Positions 17,620 through 25,011 of a DNA stretch of 64,000 bases are shown here, piece by piece. Below the pieces are notes generated by a model that saw only the letters and a list, made by a program, of their open reading frames with translations, was not told where the DNA came from and searched no databases. The DNA is from CAZIUL01 sp964542475 (GTDB lineage Bacteria; Planctomycetota; B15-G4; CAYZWU01), in assembly GCA_964542475.1 (NCBI GenBank), contig CAZIUL010000005.1, positions 106,084 through 170,083 of the forward strand, in the 5' to 3' direction. The position numbers and the translations under genes are program-made. How positions within the stretch are numbered: the stretch's first letter is position 1; each line of letters starts with the position of its first letter.

Positions 17620-17666
17620 CCGTTGAAAAAGTCAGATCGGCTACGGCCGGACCTTTTGCCCGATCT
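17620..17666 (+). repeat. Truncated copy of the GTTGAAAAAGTCAG hairpin repeat
   Basis: The left arm and loop match 16094-16140 closely. The right arm stops after CCCGATCT and runs into different sequence (CTGCGTTGCGAG). The hairpin is therefore incomplete. It abuts a copy of the TGCGGGTTA repeat family. Confidence 0.8.
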
Positions 17667-17677
17667 CTGCGTTGCGA

Positions 17678-17782
17678 GATCCTCAACGAATCCCCTGAGG
17701 TTGAGGATCGTCTCCCGGCATGAAACGCAGGCACAGCGCAGTTTACGGTGCCGCAGCAGAAGAGGATGAAATATGCGGGTTA
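17678..17782 (+). repeat. TGCGGGTTA intergenic repeat, copy 2 (extended)
   Basis: This is the longest single-direction copy. A stem-loop GATCCTCAAC (17678-17687) / GTTGAGGATC (17700-17709) is followed by CGTCTCCCGGCATGAAACGC and the core at 17750-17782. The final TTA is the stop codon of the minus-strand secretin-like gene at 17780. Confidence 0.85.
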
Positions 17783-18772
17783 AAACTCGAGATCGGGAAG
17801 CTCCTTCTCTTGAACCAGTTTCACGGTTAACAAGATGACATGGTTCTTGTTGTCTTTGTCCTTGCCGGGGATGGCATAGATCATGGAACCGGTGTCTTTT
17901 AGAATGGCCATGGTTTCCATTTCCACCGTTTTTGTGGCTGCTCTGGCAACGGGGCCGTGCACGGTTTCGATCTCTTCGATGGGCCGCTGGATCATCATGT
18001 TTTTTGAGGACAGGTTGAGGCCGATATTATTTTCCTGGAGCAGGGAAGCCCTGACATCAATGATGAGACCTTCCTGGAGAATTTCTATTTGGGGATCCAC
18101 TATACTGTTTTTGGTGGGCTCAACATATACGTGGACTTCGTAACCGGTAATAAGGGCGATCTGGTTTATGATAGAAATTATTCCTTTCCGACCATTATTA
18201 ACGAGGAGCCTGGGCGCGGAGAGAATGCAGCTTTCCTTGTCTTTTTGACATTCATCCAGCAGCTTCTTGCTTTTTTCGTCGGCAATGGTCAGAGCCACTT
18301 TTGACCCCTTCTCTCCCATTAACCGGTTGAAGGCACCCGGAGACAGCGCGTAGTAGGTGAGCTCCACCAGGAACTGCACATCGCCGGCTGAACGCCGCGT
18401 TTCAAGGAATGACTGAATCCATTCGTGTTGCTTGGGGCGAACCAGGGCGACCAGGGAGCTGGCGCCGATGGCCTTGACCTCTTCACGGTTTTCAACCAGG
18501 GGCGGTTGGATAAAGTCACGGATGATATCCGCCAGGTTTTCCGTGTGTTTCCACATTTCATCGGCCACATCGATTTTTTCCTCGTGATCACCGGTACCAC
18601 TTTTCACAGCCTTTGAAATGAGCCGAATATGATTCCCGACATCGTATATTTGCAAGACCAGCGTGTTATCAGATGCGTTCATGTCGTTAGTGATGGTCGT
18701 AACTTGATCCTGTGCCGCAAGGCACGAAAGCAGGATAAAAAAGAAAAATGTACATGAAAAACATCTAGTCAT
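17780..18772 (-). CDS. Exported secretin-related protein in a sigma-factor operon
   Basis: The 330-residue protein begins with a signal peptide (residues 1-20, CFFFILLSCLAA region). Its second half resembles the beta-domain of type II/III secretins: SAPRLLVNNGRKGII, YEVHVYVEPTKNSIVDPQIEI and GLIIDVRASL. It is too short for a pore-forming secretin and no N0/N1 domains are evident. It is the last gene after an ECF sigma factor and a membrane protein on the same strand, with a 58-base gap. Its stop codon lies in an intergenic repeat. The family call rests on pattern alone. Confidence 0.55.
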   Translation of the reverse strand: MTRCFSCTFFFFILLSCLAAQDQVTTITNDMNASDNTLVLQIYDVGNHIRLISKAVKSGTGDHEEKIDVADEMWKHTENLADIIRDFIQPPLVENREEVKAIGASSLVALVRPKQHEWIQSFLETRRSAGDVQFLVELTYYALSPGAFNRLMGEKGSKVALTIADEKSKKLLDECQKDKESCILSAPRLLVNNGRKGIISIINQIALITGYEVHVYVEPTKNSIVDPQIEILQEGLIIDVRASLLQENNIGLNLSSKNMMIQRPIEEIETVHGPVARAATKTVEMETMAILKDTGSMIYAIPGKDKDNKNHVILLTVKLVQEKELPDLEF

Positions 18773-18830
18773 TGTTGAACTCCTTGTTTAGGATCAATCA
18801 TCCAAGTTAACATACGCCAATTGATGTGAT

Positions 18831-19364
18831 CTAAAACTGAACGTGATCTTTACACACAATAGATGCAAAGCATATGAATCCATTTTCGATTTCCCTTTTA
18901 TCAGGGATAACTATGCTGTGAGTTGAGCTCCAACCGTCCTGTGTTCGGACCATGGTGCTCTTCTCGAAGGTATTGGTGAGTGTGATCTTGTATTTGAAAT
19001 CCAGAATGGTGCTCCTTGTCTGTTCGCCCGGCTCCTGGTCCTGAATCACAACATGCCGTTCCCTTTCCAGAGGCGCATTGTTGTAGGAATCCAAGAACAT
19101 CCACAACAGGAAGGCAACCGTCCCCGCAGCCAGGACCATTACCCATGTGAGTCCGTGACGTTTGGTTGACCTGGTTTCATCGACCATGGTATATGCCTCC
19201 CTGAGGACGGCCAGGCGGTCACAAAGGGAGGTCAGCTTATGGGCATGTTCCGGGTGTTCCAAAAGGTAATCCTGAACAAGTGTGTCTTTGAAAGGATCGT
19301 TTTTCTGATCCAGGATCTCCTGCACCCTGTTCCAGAACCCTTCTTTGGTTTTCATCTCAGGCAT
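18831..19364 (-). CDS. Membrane protein overlapping the sigma-factor gene, candidate anti-sigma factor
   Basis: The 177-residue protein has a soluble N-terminus (about residues 1-72, helical), one transmembrane helix (LTWVMVLAAGTVAFLLWMFL) and a beta-rich extracytoplasmic half. This architecture fits a single-pass anti-sigma factor. The gene overlaps the upstream ECF sigma gene by 8 bases, which supports partnership. No zinc-binding anti-sigma motif (HxxxCxxC) is visible, so the assignment depends on position and topology. The outer domain could sense something together with the secretin-like protein downstream. Confidence 0.6.
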   Translation of the reverse strand: MPEMKTKEGFWNRVQEILDQKNDPFKDTLVQDYLLEHPEHAHKLTSLCDRLAVLREAYTMVDETRSTKRHGLTWVMVLAAGTVAFLLWMFLDSYNNAPLERERHVVIQDQEPGEQTRSTILDFKYKITLTNTFEKSTMVRTQDGWSSTHSIVIPDKREIENGFICFASIVCKDHVQF

Positions 19365-19851
19365 CCTTTTCTCGTGACTCAGCCAGCTTACGTCGTGCCC
19401 GGTGCAAGAGGGACTTTACAGTGCCCTCCGGTTTGTTCAATGCTGATGCAATGTCTGATATCGATTCGTCATAGCAGTGGAAGCGAACCAGAACGTCCCG
19501 TTCCTTGGAACCGAGTCCCTCGATCAGCTTTGCGACCAGCTCTCGGTTTTCGATCTCACTCCTGGAAGGCGCCTGGATTTCCGATACCCGGTCACCTAAC
19601 AGGCCGGGTGCCTGTCCCCTTTTCAGGCGATGGTCTAGAAAGGCGCGGAAAGCGGTTTTTTTGAGCCAGCCGTAAAGCGATCCCTCCGGTTCAAAGGCAT
19701 GGCGGTACCGCAAGGCGCGTTCCACCACATCGTGTAGAAGGTCTTCGCCTTCTTCCGGAGCCAATCTCTGGAGAAAGGCCTTGAGCTTCGGAATTTCCGC
19801 TGCCAGTTGATTGTCCGATGTTTCCACCGGTTTGGTACGATTGTTTGCCAT
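19357..19851 (-). CDS. ECF-type RNA polymerase sigma factor
   Basis: This is a 164-residue sigma-70 family protein with region 2 (EGEDLLHDVVERALRYRHAF, then GSLYGWLKKTAFRAFLDH) and region 4 (LGSKERDVLVRFHCYDESIS, DIASALNKPEGTVKSLLHRA). I chose the ATG at 19851 because 25 residues before region 2 is normal. An ATG at 19941 would add 30 unrelated residues. Its end overlaps the candidate anti-sigma gene. It probably drives its own operon and perhaps secreted-protein genes nearby. Confidence 0.88.
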   Translation of the reverse strand: MANNRTKPVETSDNQLAAEIPKLKAFLQRLAPEEGEDLLHDVVERALRYRHAFEPEGSLYGWLKKTAFRAFLDHRLKRGQAPGLLGDRVSEIQAPSRSEIENRELVAKLIEGLGSKERDVLVRFHCYDESISDIASALNKPEGTVKSLLHRARRKLAESREKDA

Positions 19852-20012
19852 TGTTCTTATAGTACACTTACCTGCAAGAGATGAAAAAGGTTGCAGCGAA
19901 TTGAAATTAATACGAAAATCCTCTGACTCCCTTTTGTCCATTCCTCTTTTGATTGGGCTTTGATTACTGCTGTTGATTATTTGTGGAGAAGGAGAAGGAG
20001 AAGGAGATGAAG

Positions 20013-22133
20013 ATGAAAAAATTCACCGTAACATTGCTCGCTGTTTTATTTACATTGTGCACAACGGTTTTTGCGAAGAAAGAAAACACCAACACCGAGC
20101 TCTATGTGGCTCCCGATGGAAACGATGCCTGGTCGGGCCGGTTCCTGGTTCCGAATGGGAATGGAACGGACGGCCCCCTGGCCAGCCTTGCCGGCGCCCG
20201 GGACACCATTCGAGCTCTTCGAAGTGCCGGTGATTTGCAGGGCCAGGGTGCGACTGTCCGAATCCGAGGTGGATTTTACCGTCTCGAAGCACCGTTTGTC
20301 CTTGCTCCAGAGGATAGCGGCCGGGAGAGCCCCATCGTGTACGAAGCCATGTCGGGCGAAAGGCCGGTTTTTTCCGGCGGCCGAGAGGTTCGGCACTGGC
20401 AAAAAGGTGATGGTTCCCTCTGGATCGCTGATATCCCCGATGTTAAGGCGGGGGAATGGTATTTTCACCAGCTTTTTGTGAACGGCCGAAGAGCGTGCCG
20501 TGCCCGGACACCGAATGAGGATTGCCTGCGCACACAGGGGCAGCTTCCCGGTTTCGAGACCCCTCAGCGGTTTCGCGGCAACCAGGACGCCTGCATGGGA
20601 TTCAAGTACCGCCCCGATGACCTGACTGTTTTTTCGAACATGGAAGATGTGAACATTTTTCTCTACCACTCGTGGACCAGCTCGCTTCACTGGGTAAGGG
20701 AACTGGACGAGAAGGAGAGGCTTGTACATTTTCGCAACCGATGCGGCTGGCCCGTTGGGTGGTGGGATGGAGGGAATCAGCGTTACCATGTGGAAAACTG
20801 TTACGAAGCCCTGGATGCCCCCGGCGAATGGTACCTGGAACGGAGTTCGGGAAAGCTATACTACTGGCCTCTGGAAGACGAAGATCCTGATGACGTTACT
20901 GTCGTGGCGCCGGTTCTCGATCAGCTTGTAAGGTTCGAAGGGGACCAGGACAGCCCCGTCGGCTTGATTCACTTGAAGGGGCTCTGCTTCAGCCACGCCG
21001 ACTGGAACCTGCCCAAAGATAATATCGCCGACGGGCAGGCAGCGACTTTCCTCAATGGTGCGCTCCACCTTAAATTTGCTACTTCGTGCCGGTTTGAAAG
21101 CTGTGAGATATCCCACGTGGGTTCGTACGGCGTCTGGTTTGACGAAGGAACCCGGAACTGCCTGCTCAGCCGGTGCGAGCTTTTTGACATGGGTGGCGGA
21201 GGAGCGCGCATCGGCTGCCACAAAGCGCCGTCCAACGGCGGGCAGGTCGATCAGAGCCGGACCTGCTTCAACAATCACATTGATAACTGTTTTATCCATG
21301 ACGGCGGAAAAGTTTTTCCCGCAGGGTGTGGTGTGATTATTCAGCATGCCCATGACAACCGGATCACCCATAATGAGATTTCAGATTTTTTTTATACGGG
21401 TATTTCAATAGGTTGGAGCTGGGGGTACCAGAAAAGCCCGGCTTACGGCAATGTGGCGGAATACAACCATGTCCATCATCTGGGCTGGAAGGTGTTGAGC
21501 GACATGGGCGGGGTTTACACCCTGGGTGTTTCGCCCGGTACCCGTGTCAATCACAACATTTTTCACCACATCCAATCGTACGGCTACGGCGGGTGGGGGC
21601 TTTACACAGATGAGGGCAGCTCCGGGATCGAGATGGCATACAACGTGGTATACAAGACAAAAACCGGCTCTTTTCATCAGCACTACGGAAAGAACAATCA
21701 CATTCACAACAACATCCTGGCCTTCTCCGCGACCCACCAGCTCCAGCGCAGCAGGGAGGAGGATCACAACTCCTTTTTCTTCGAGAGGAATATCATCTAC
21801 TATGACAATGGAAAGCTTCTGAGCGAGGGAGGCTGGAGTAACAACCGGTATACCATGGATTCCAACCTCTACTGGAATGCCGGAGGCGATGAGCCGCTCT
21901 GGAACAAGGACGCCCTCGATGCCTGGCAGGCGAGGGGGCATGATCGGCTGTCGGTTGTCACGGATCCGCTTTTTGAGGATCCCTATGCGTTTGACTTCCG
22001 GCTGCTGCCCGGCTCCCCGGCCCTTGGGATAGGATTTGTGCCGATTGCTGTGGGGGAGGTGGGGCTATATGGAGATCCGGAGTGGGTGAACAAGCCTCAA
22101 GATGTCAGCCGGAGGGTGATGCTGTTCGAGTGA
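20013..22133 (+). CDS. Secreted right-handed parallel beta-helix protein, glycosidase-like
   Basis: The 706-residue protein has a signal peptide (KKFTVTLLAVLFTLCTTVFA). The opening YVAPDGNDAWSGR and the later runs of NHIDNCFIHDGG, NRITHNEISDFFYTGISIG, VNHNIFHHIQ and NNHIHNNIL are beta-helix coils typical of carbohydrate-active enzymes. The whole resembles GH141-type fucosidase/xylanase relatives, but I cannot name the catalytic residues. ATG 20013 has AAGGAG six bases upstream; a GTG at 19983 would place the repetitive GGAGAAGGAGAA region inside the protein. It is divergent from the sigma operon. Confidence 0.78.
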   Translation: MKKFTVTLLAVLFTLCTTVFAKKENTNTELYVAPDGNDAWSGRFLVPNGNGTDGPLASLAGARDTIRALRSAGDLQGQGATVRIRGGFYRLEAPFVLAPEDSGRESPIVYEAMSGERPVFSGGREVRHWQKGDGSLWIADIPDVKAGEWYFHQLFVNGRRACRARTPNEDCLRTQGQLPGFETPQRFRGNQDACMGFKYRPDDLTVFSNMEDVNIFLYHSWTSSLHWVRELDEKERLVHFRNRCGWPVGWWDGGNQRYHVENCYEALDAPGEWYLERSSGKLYYWPLEDEDPDDVTVVAPVLDQLVRFEGDQDSPVGLIHLKGLCFSHADWNLPKDNIADGQAATFLNGALHLKFATSCRFESCEISHVGSYGVWFDEGTRNCLLSRCELFDMGGGGARIGCHKAPSNGGQVDQSRTCFNNHIDNCFIHDGGKVFPAGCGVIIQHAHDNRITHNEISDFFYTGISIGWSWGYQKSPAYGNVAEYNHVHHLGWKVLSDMGGVYTLGVSPGTRVNHNIFHHIQSYGYGGWGLYTDEGSSGIEMAYNVVYKTKTGSFHQHYGKNNHIHNNILAFSATHQLQRSREEDHNSFFFERNIIYYDNGKLLSEGGWSNNRYTMDSNLYWNAGGDEPLWNKDALDAWQARGHDRLSVVTDPLFEDPYAFDFRLLPGSPALGIGFVPIAVGEVGLYGDPEWVNKPQDVSRRVMLFE

Positions 22134-22175
22134 TGGACGGATCCGGGCCGTTCCAGGCGCGGGCTTTCCACGGGT

Positions 22176-22214
22176 TACGGCGCCGCAGCAGAAAAGGATG
22201 AAATATGCGGGTTA
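22176..22214 (+). repeat. TGCGGGTTA intergenic repeat, copy 3
   Basis: The core GCCGCAGCAGAAAAGGATG...TGCGGGTTA occupies 22182-22214. It follows the beta-helix gene and lies 28 bases from the end of the minus-strand slipin gene, so here it does not supply the stop codon. Confidence 0.8.
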
Positions 22215-22242
22215 ACTGTTGTAACGAGTTCACTTCGGTTCC

Positions 22243-23382
22243 TCAAACAAGGGGTGCATCTTCGTTCCCCTGTTCCGTGTTTTCATGGGAAGGGTCTTCC
22301 TCGCCGTTCTCCTGGTCCTTTTTTCCGAGGATCCGGTCGAAAGCGGTGAGGCCGCCCATGGCACCCAGTCCCATGGTTTCCACGGCCGTGCTTGGAACTA
22401 TGATCATGGATCCCTTCTTCTTGAGCCCTTCGAACACCATGTTCATGGCCCTGAGATGCAGGGCGGCCGGATTGTTTTTGTAGAATTGAGATGCATCCGC
22501 GAATTTCTCCGCAATCTCGGCTTCAGCATTGCTCAAAATGATGCGTGATTGGCGTTCCCGTTCGGCCTGGGCCTTCCGGCTCATGGCATCTTCCAGCGCC
22601 TCGGGGATGATGATATCCTTGATCTCCACCGACTGTACGGTAATTCCCCATGCACTCGTTTTGGCCTCGAGCACCTGCTGGATCTCCTTTCCCAGCCTGT
22701 CCCTGTGGGAAAGCATCTCCGCGAGTTCACTCCTCCCTATGGCATCCCTGAGAGCGGTCTGGGCGGAGTAACTCACCGCCTCGGTGAACTTCTCCACCTC
22801 GAGCACGCTCTTTTCAGCATCCCAAACCATCCAGAAGGCGATGGCATCCACACTCACAGGGACGGTGTCACGGGTGAGCGTTGTTTCAGCATTGAAGTCG
22901 ATGACGCGGATTCTCTGATCCACATAGTTGGCGACTTTGTCGATTACAGGGAATAGAAAAAAAATGCCAGACCCGCGCAGCCCTTTGAACCTGCCGAAGC
23001 GCAGGATCAGGGCTTTTTCCCACTGGTACGCCATCTGAAAACAGGGTGAGATAAGCCCTGCCGCAACCACGGTGGTGACAAGGACCCAGCTTTCCGGACG
23101 GTGGCGCAGGAACACAGCCAGTGCTCCCAGAGTTGTGAGAACGAGGATCGATTCCCATATCTGCGTCAGGCGAAACACCAGTACCATTCCCAGGGCCACG
23201 GCAGCCATGGTGATCACTACAGGCAACTGAAACGTGTACATCTGAAGATGAACAACAAGCCCGATAAGGCAGAGCGAAAGCAAGATTGCAACATTCAACG
23301 GACCGAACCGATAATCGGCATGGAAGCTGATGGCGAACTGCTCCAGGGTTTTGAGTTTGGACTTTTCTTTTAACATGGACAT
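22243..23382 (-). CDS. Slipin/stomatin-like SPFH-domain membrane protein
   Basis: The protein has several N-terminal hydrophobic segments (NVAILLSLCLIGLVVHL, LPVVITMAAVALGMVLVF and others). A Band 7/SPFH domain follows: ALILRFGRFKGLRGSGIFF, DFNAETTLTRDTVPVSVDA and VEIKDIIIPEALEDAMSRKA. The SPFH part has the stomatin/slipin order. It likely organises membrane microdomains or partners with a protease, though no NfeD gene is adjacent. I prefer the ATG at 23382, with AAGGAG just upstream; an ATG at 23400 overlaps the regulator stop. It is co-transcribed with the GntR gene. Confidence 0.82.
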   Translation of the reverse strand: MSMLKEKSKLKTLEQFAISFHADYRFGPLNVAILLSLCLIGLVVHLQMYTFQLPVVITMAAVALGMVLVFRLTQIWESILVLTTLGALAVFLRHRPESWVLVTTVVAAGLISPCFQMAYQWEKALILRFGRFKGLRGSGIFFLFPVIDKVANYVDQRIRVIDFNAETTLTRDTVPVSVDAIAFWMVWDAEKSVLEVEKFTEAVSYSAQTALRDAIGRSELAEMLSHRDRLGKEIQQVLEAKTSAWGITVQSVEIKDIIIPEALEDAMSRKAQAERERQSRIILSNAEAEIAEKFADASQFYKNNPAALHLRAMNMVFEGLKKKGSMIIVPSTAVETMGLGAMGGLTAFDRILGKKDQENGEEDPSHENTEQGNEDAPLV

Positions 23383-23396
23383 TTCTGTCTCCTTTA

Positions 23397-23771
23397 TCAT
23401 TGGCGCTTGCGCTGATCGAGGTTTTCCAGGATATCCTCGATGGTGAATCCATAAGAAGAAGCCCTTGAAAGGAACTCCTGGCAGAGCTGATCGAGCATGC
23501 GCTGATGCTCCACCTCGTCCAAAGAAACTTCTTTGTGGCAGGCAAAAGTGCCCGAGCCCATCTGGGTTTCCACCAGGCCCGTCAGTTCGAGCTCGGTATA
23601 GGCGCGGCTGACCGTGTTCGGGTTGATGGAGAGATCCACAGCCAGCTGACGCACGGTTGGAAGGCGATCTCCTGATTCCAGCAGGCTGGTTGCAATGGCG
23701 CTTTTCACCTGATCGATGATCTGTCGGTAGTAGGGAACACCGCTATTTGAGTCGATCTGAATTTGAATCAT
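23397..23771 (-). CDS. GntR-family (YtrA-type) transcriptional regulator
   Basis: This short 124-residue regulator has an N-terminal winged helix: PYYRQIIDQVKSAIATSLLE, GDRLPTVRQLAVDLSINPNT and SRAYTELELTGLVETQMGSG. The C-terminal part is only a short helical segment, as in the YtrA subfamily. These regulators usually repress their own operon, often with membrane proteins downstream. That fits the slipin gene, which begins at or beside its stop. A palindromic operator overlaps the predicted start of transcription. Confidence 0.9.
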   Translation of the reverse strand: MIQIQIDSNSGVPYYRQIIDQVKSAIATSLLESGDRLPTVRQLAVDLSINPNTVSRAYTELELTGLVETQMGSGTFACHKEVSLDEVEHQRMLDQLCQEFLSRASSYGFTIEDILENLDQRKRQ

Positions 23772-23798
23772 TTTGTTCCTCAGAATCGATAAAGTCCT

Positions 23799-23845
23799 AA
23801 TACACTATTGTATTAAGATAATAGTACATTATACATGTTTGTCAA
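23799..23845 (-). promoter_or_regulatory. Promoter and palindromic operator of the GntR-slipin operon
   Basis: Read on the minus strand, TTGACA (complement of 23840-23845) and TATTAT (complement of 23818-23823) are separated by 16 bases. They form a good sigma-70 promoter. Just downstream, AATACA-ATAG-TGTATT (23799-23814) is a perfect 6-4-6 palindrome at the expected start point. It is the obvious site for autoregulation by the GntR protein. Confidence 0.7.
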
Positions 23846-24096
23846 GTTTGAATTTAGTGGAAATGCAGAACCGAAGGAGTGGAATGCTTTTAATGCTCTA
23901 ATTATACCGGAGTTACACCGTAATTTTTTTATGGGGAAGAGTACAAATATTCGCGCTAAAGCAAATTTTGAAATCCAAGAAGCTCAAGATTAGTGTGCCT
24001 GAACCATAAAAACCGAGTTTCAATCACGGCAATAGTTGCTCATGGCGTTCTCAGACCGGGTCATGGATGAATCATCCCATGTTCGTTTTTATACGG

Positions 24097-24864
24097 TTAT
24101 TTTTTTTCGAGCTCCGCCACCTTTTTTTCCAGAGCCGCCACCCTTTCCTTGAGCTCGGTGTTCATGGTGTAAATGGGGAGCAGATAATCGCCGGCATCGT
24201 TATCCATTATTTTGATCAGCTTGACCATGGTGTGAACCTTGGTCGCAAAGCTGGTGATGATCAGCCCGTTTGATTTTTGCACCGTCCGCACGGACCCCAT
24301 GGCCTGGTTTGTAAAGAAAGGGTTCAAGGAAGTAAGGGTCTCCCTGGCATCGATATGCTTCAAGGGCACGTGGGTCGTAATCAGAATGCCCCTGTCCGCA
24401 TAGTCTTTCACCTCTTCTGGGTTTACGAAGATTGAGCTGTTTATGGCAAGAAAACTGTTACGGCTTTCCCTGCCGGGTGTGATTTTAACGATTTGAAAAA
24501 TGGCGGAAGCTCCTTCACCTGTTTTCAAACACAAGTAGTCATGACACAAAAGCAGACGCTCGAAGAAGCCTTGAAATTTCGATTTCGGTATTTGCATCGA
24601 AGATGAGAACTGGAAATTGCACCCATCTATTTCCGCTTCATTAAACAGAAACGAAAGGTTTAATGTTTTGCTGGCCAGGTCGATGAACTTTTTCATTGTC
24701 ATGGAACAGTTTTCGTCCAGGGGCAGCACAACAGGGGGCTCTTCTTTCTCTTGGGGACATTGAGGAGGTGCGGCGCACGAAGAGGCAAGGTCGAGGAAGA
24801 GGGCAAGTCCGAGGCAGATGCAAAGGGCGAACAAGGACAAGAGTCCTTTTTTCAAAATGTTCAT
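24097..24864 (-). CDS. Orphan secretin N-domain (STN/N1-like) protein
   Basis: The 255-residue exported protein has a signal peptide ending near LASSCAAP. Next comes an N0-like region (MTMKKFIDLASKTLNLSFLF) and then an N1-like region with THVPLKHIDARETLTSLNPF, RTVQKSNGLIITSFATKVHT and VKLIKIMD. These are the hallmarks of GspD-type periplasmic N domains. The beta-barrel secretin domain is absent; the protein ends in a short coiled coil (ELKERVAALEKKVAELEKK). GGGAGG precedes the ATG. It may be a partner of the secretin-like protein at 17780-18772, about 5 kb away. Confidence 0.6.
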   Translation of the reverse strand: MNILKKGLLSLFALCICLGLALFLDLASSCAAPPQCPQEKEEPPVVLPLDENCSMTMKKFIDLASKTLNLSFLFNEAEIDGCNFQFSSSMQIPKSKFQGFFERLLLCHDYLCLKTGEGASAIFQIVKITPGRESRNSFLAINSSIFVNPEEVKDYADRGILITTHVPLKHIDARETLTSLNPFFTNQAMGSVRTVQKSNGLIITSFATKVHTMVKLIKIMDNDAGDYLLPIYTMNTELKERVAALEKKVAELEKK

Positions 24865-25011
24865 GGCTATAACCTCCCGGAAAAGAATAATGATTGTTAG
24901 CGGAGCGATGTTATTCGCTGTCCCGAATAGATCGCTTTGACCTGATCCAAGCGAGATTACTTCCGATTAAATATACGTTTGTTTCCGCGGGGATCAAAGC
25001 AAGGCGTGCCC

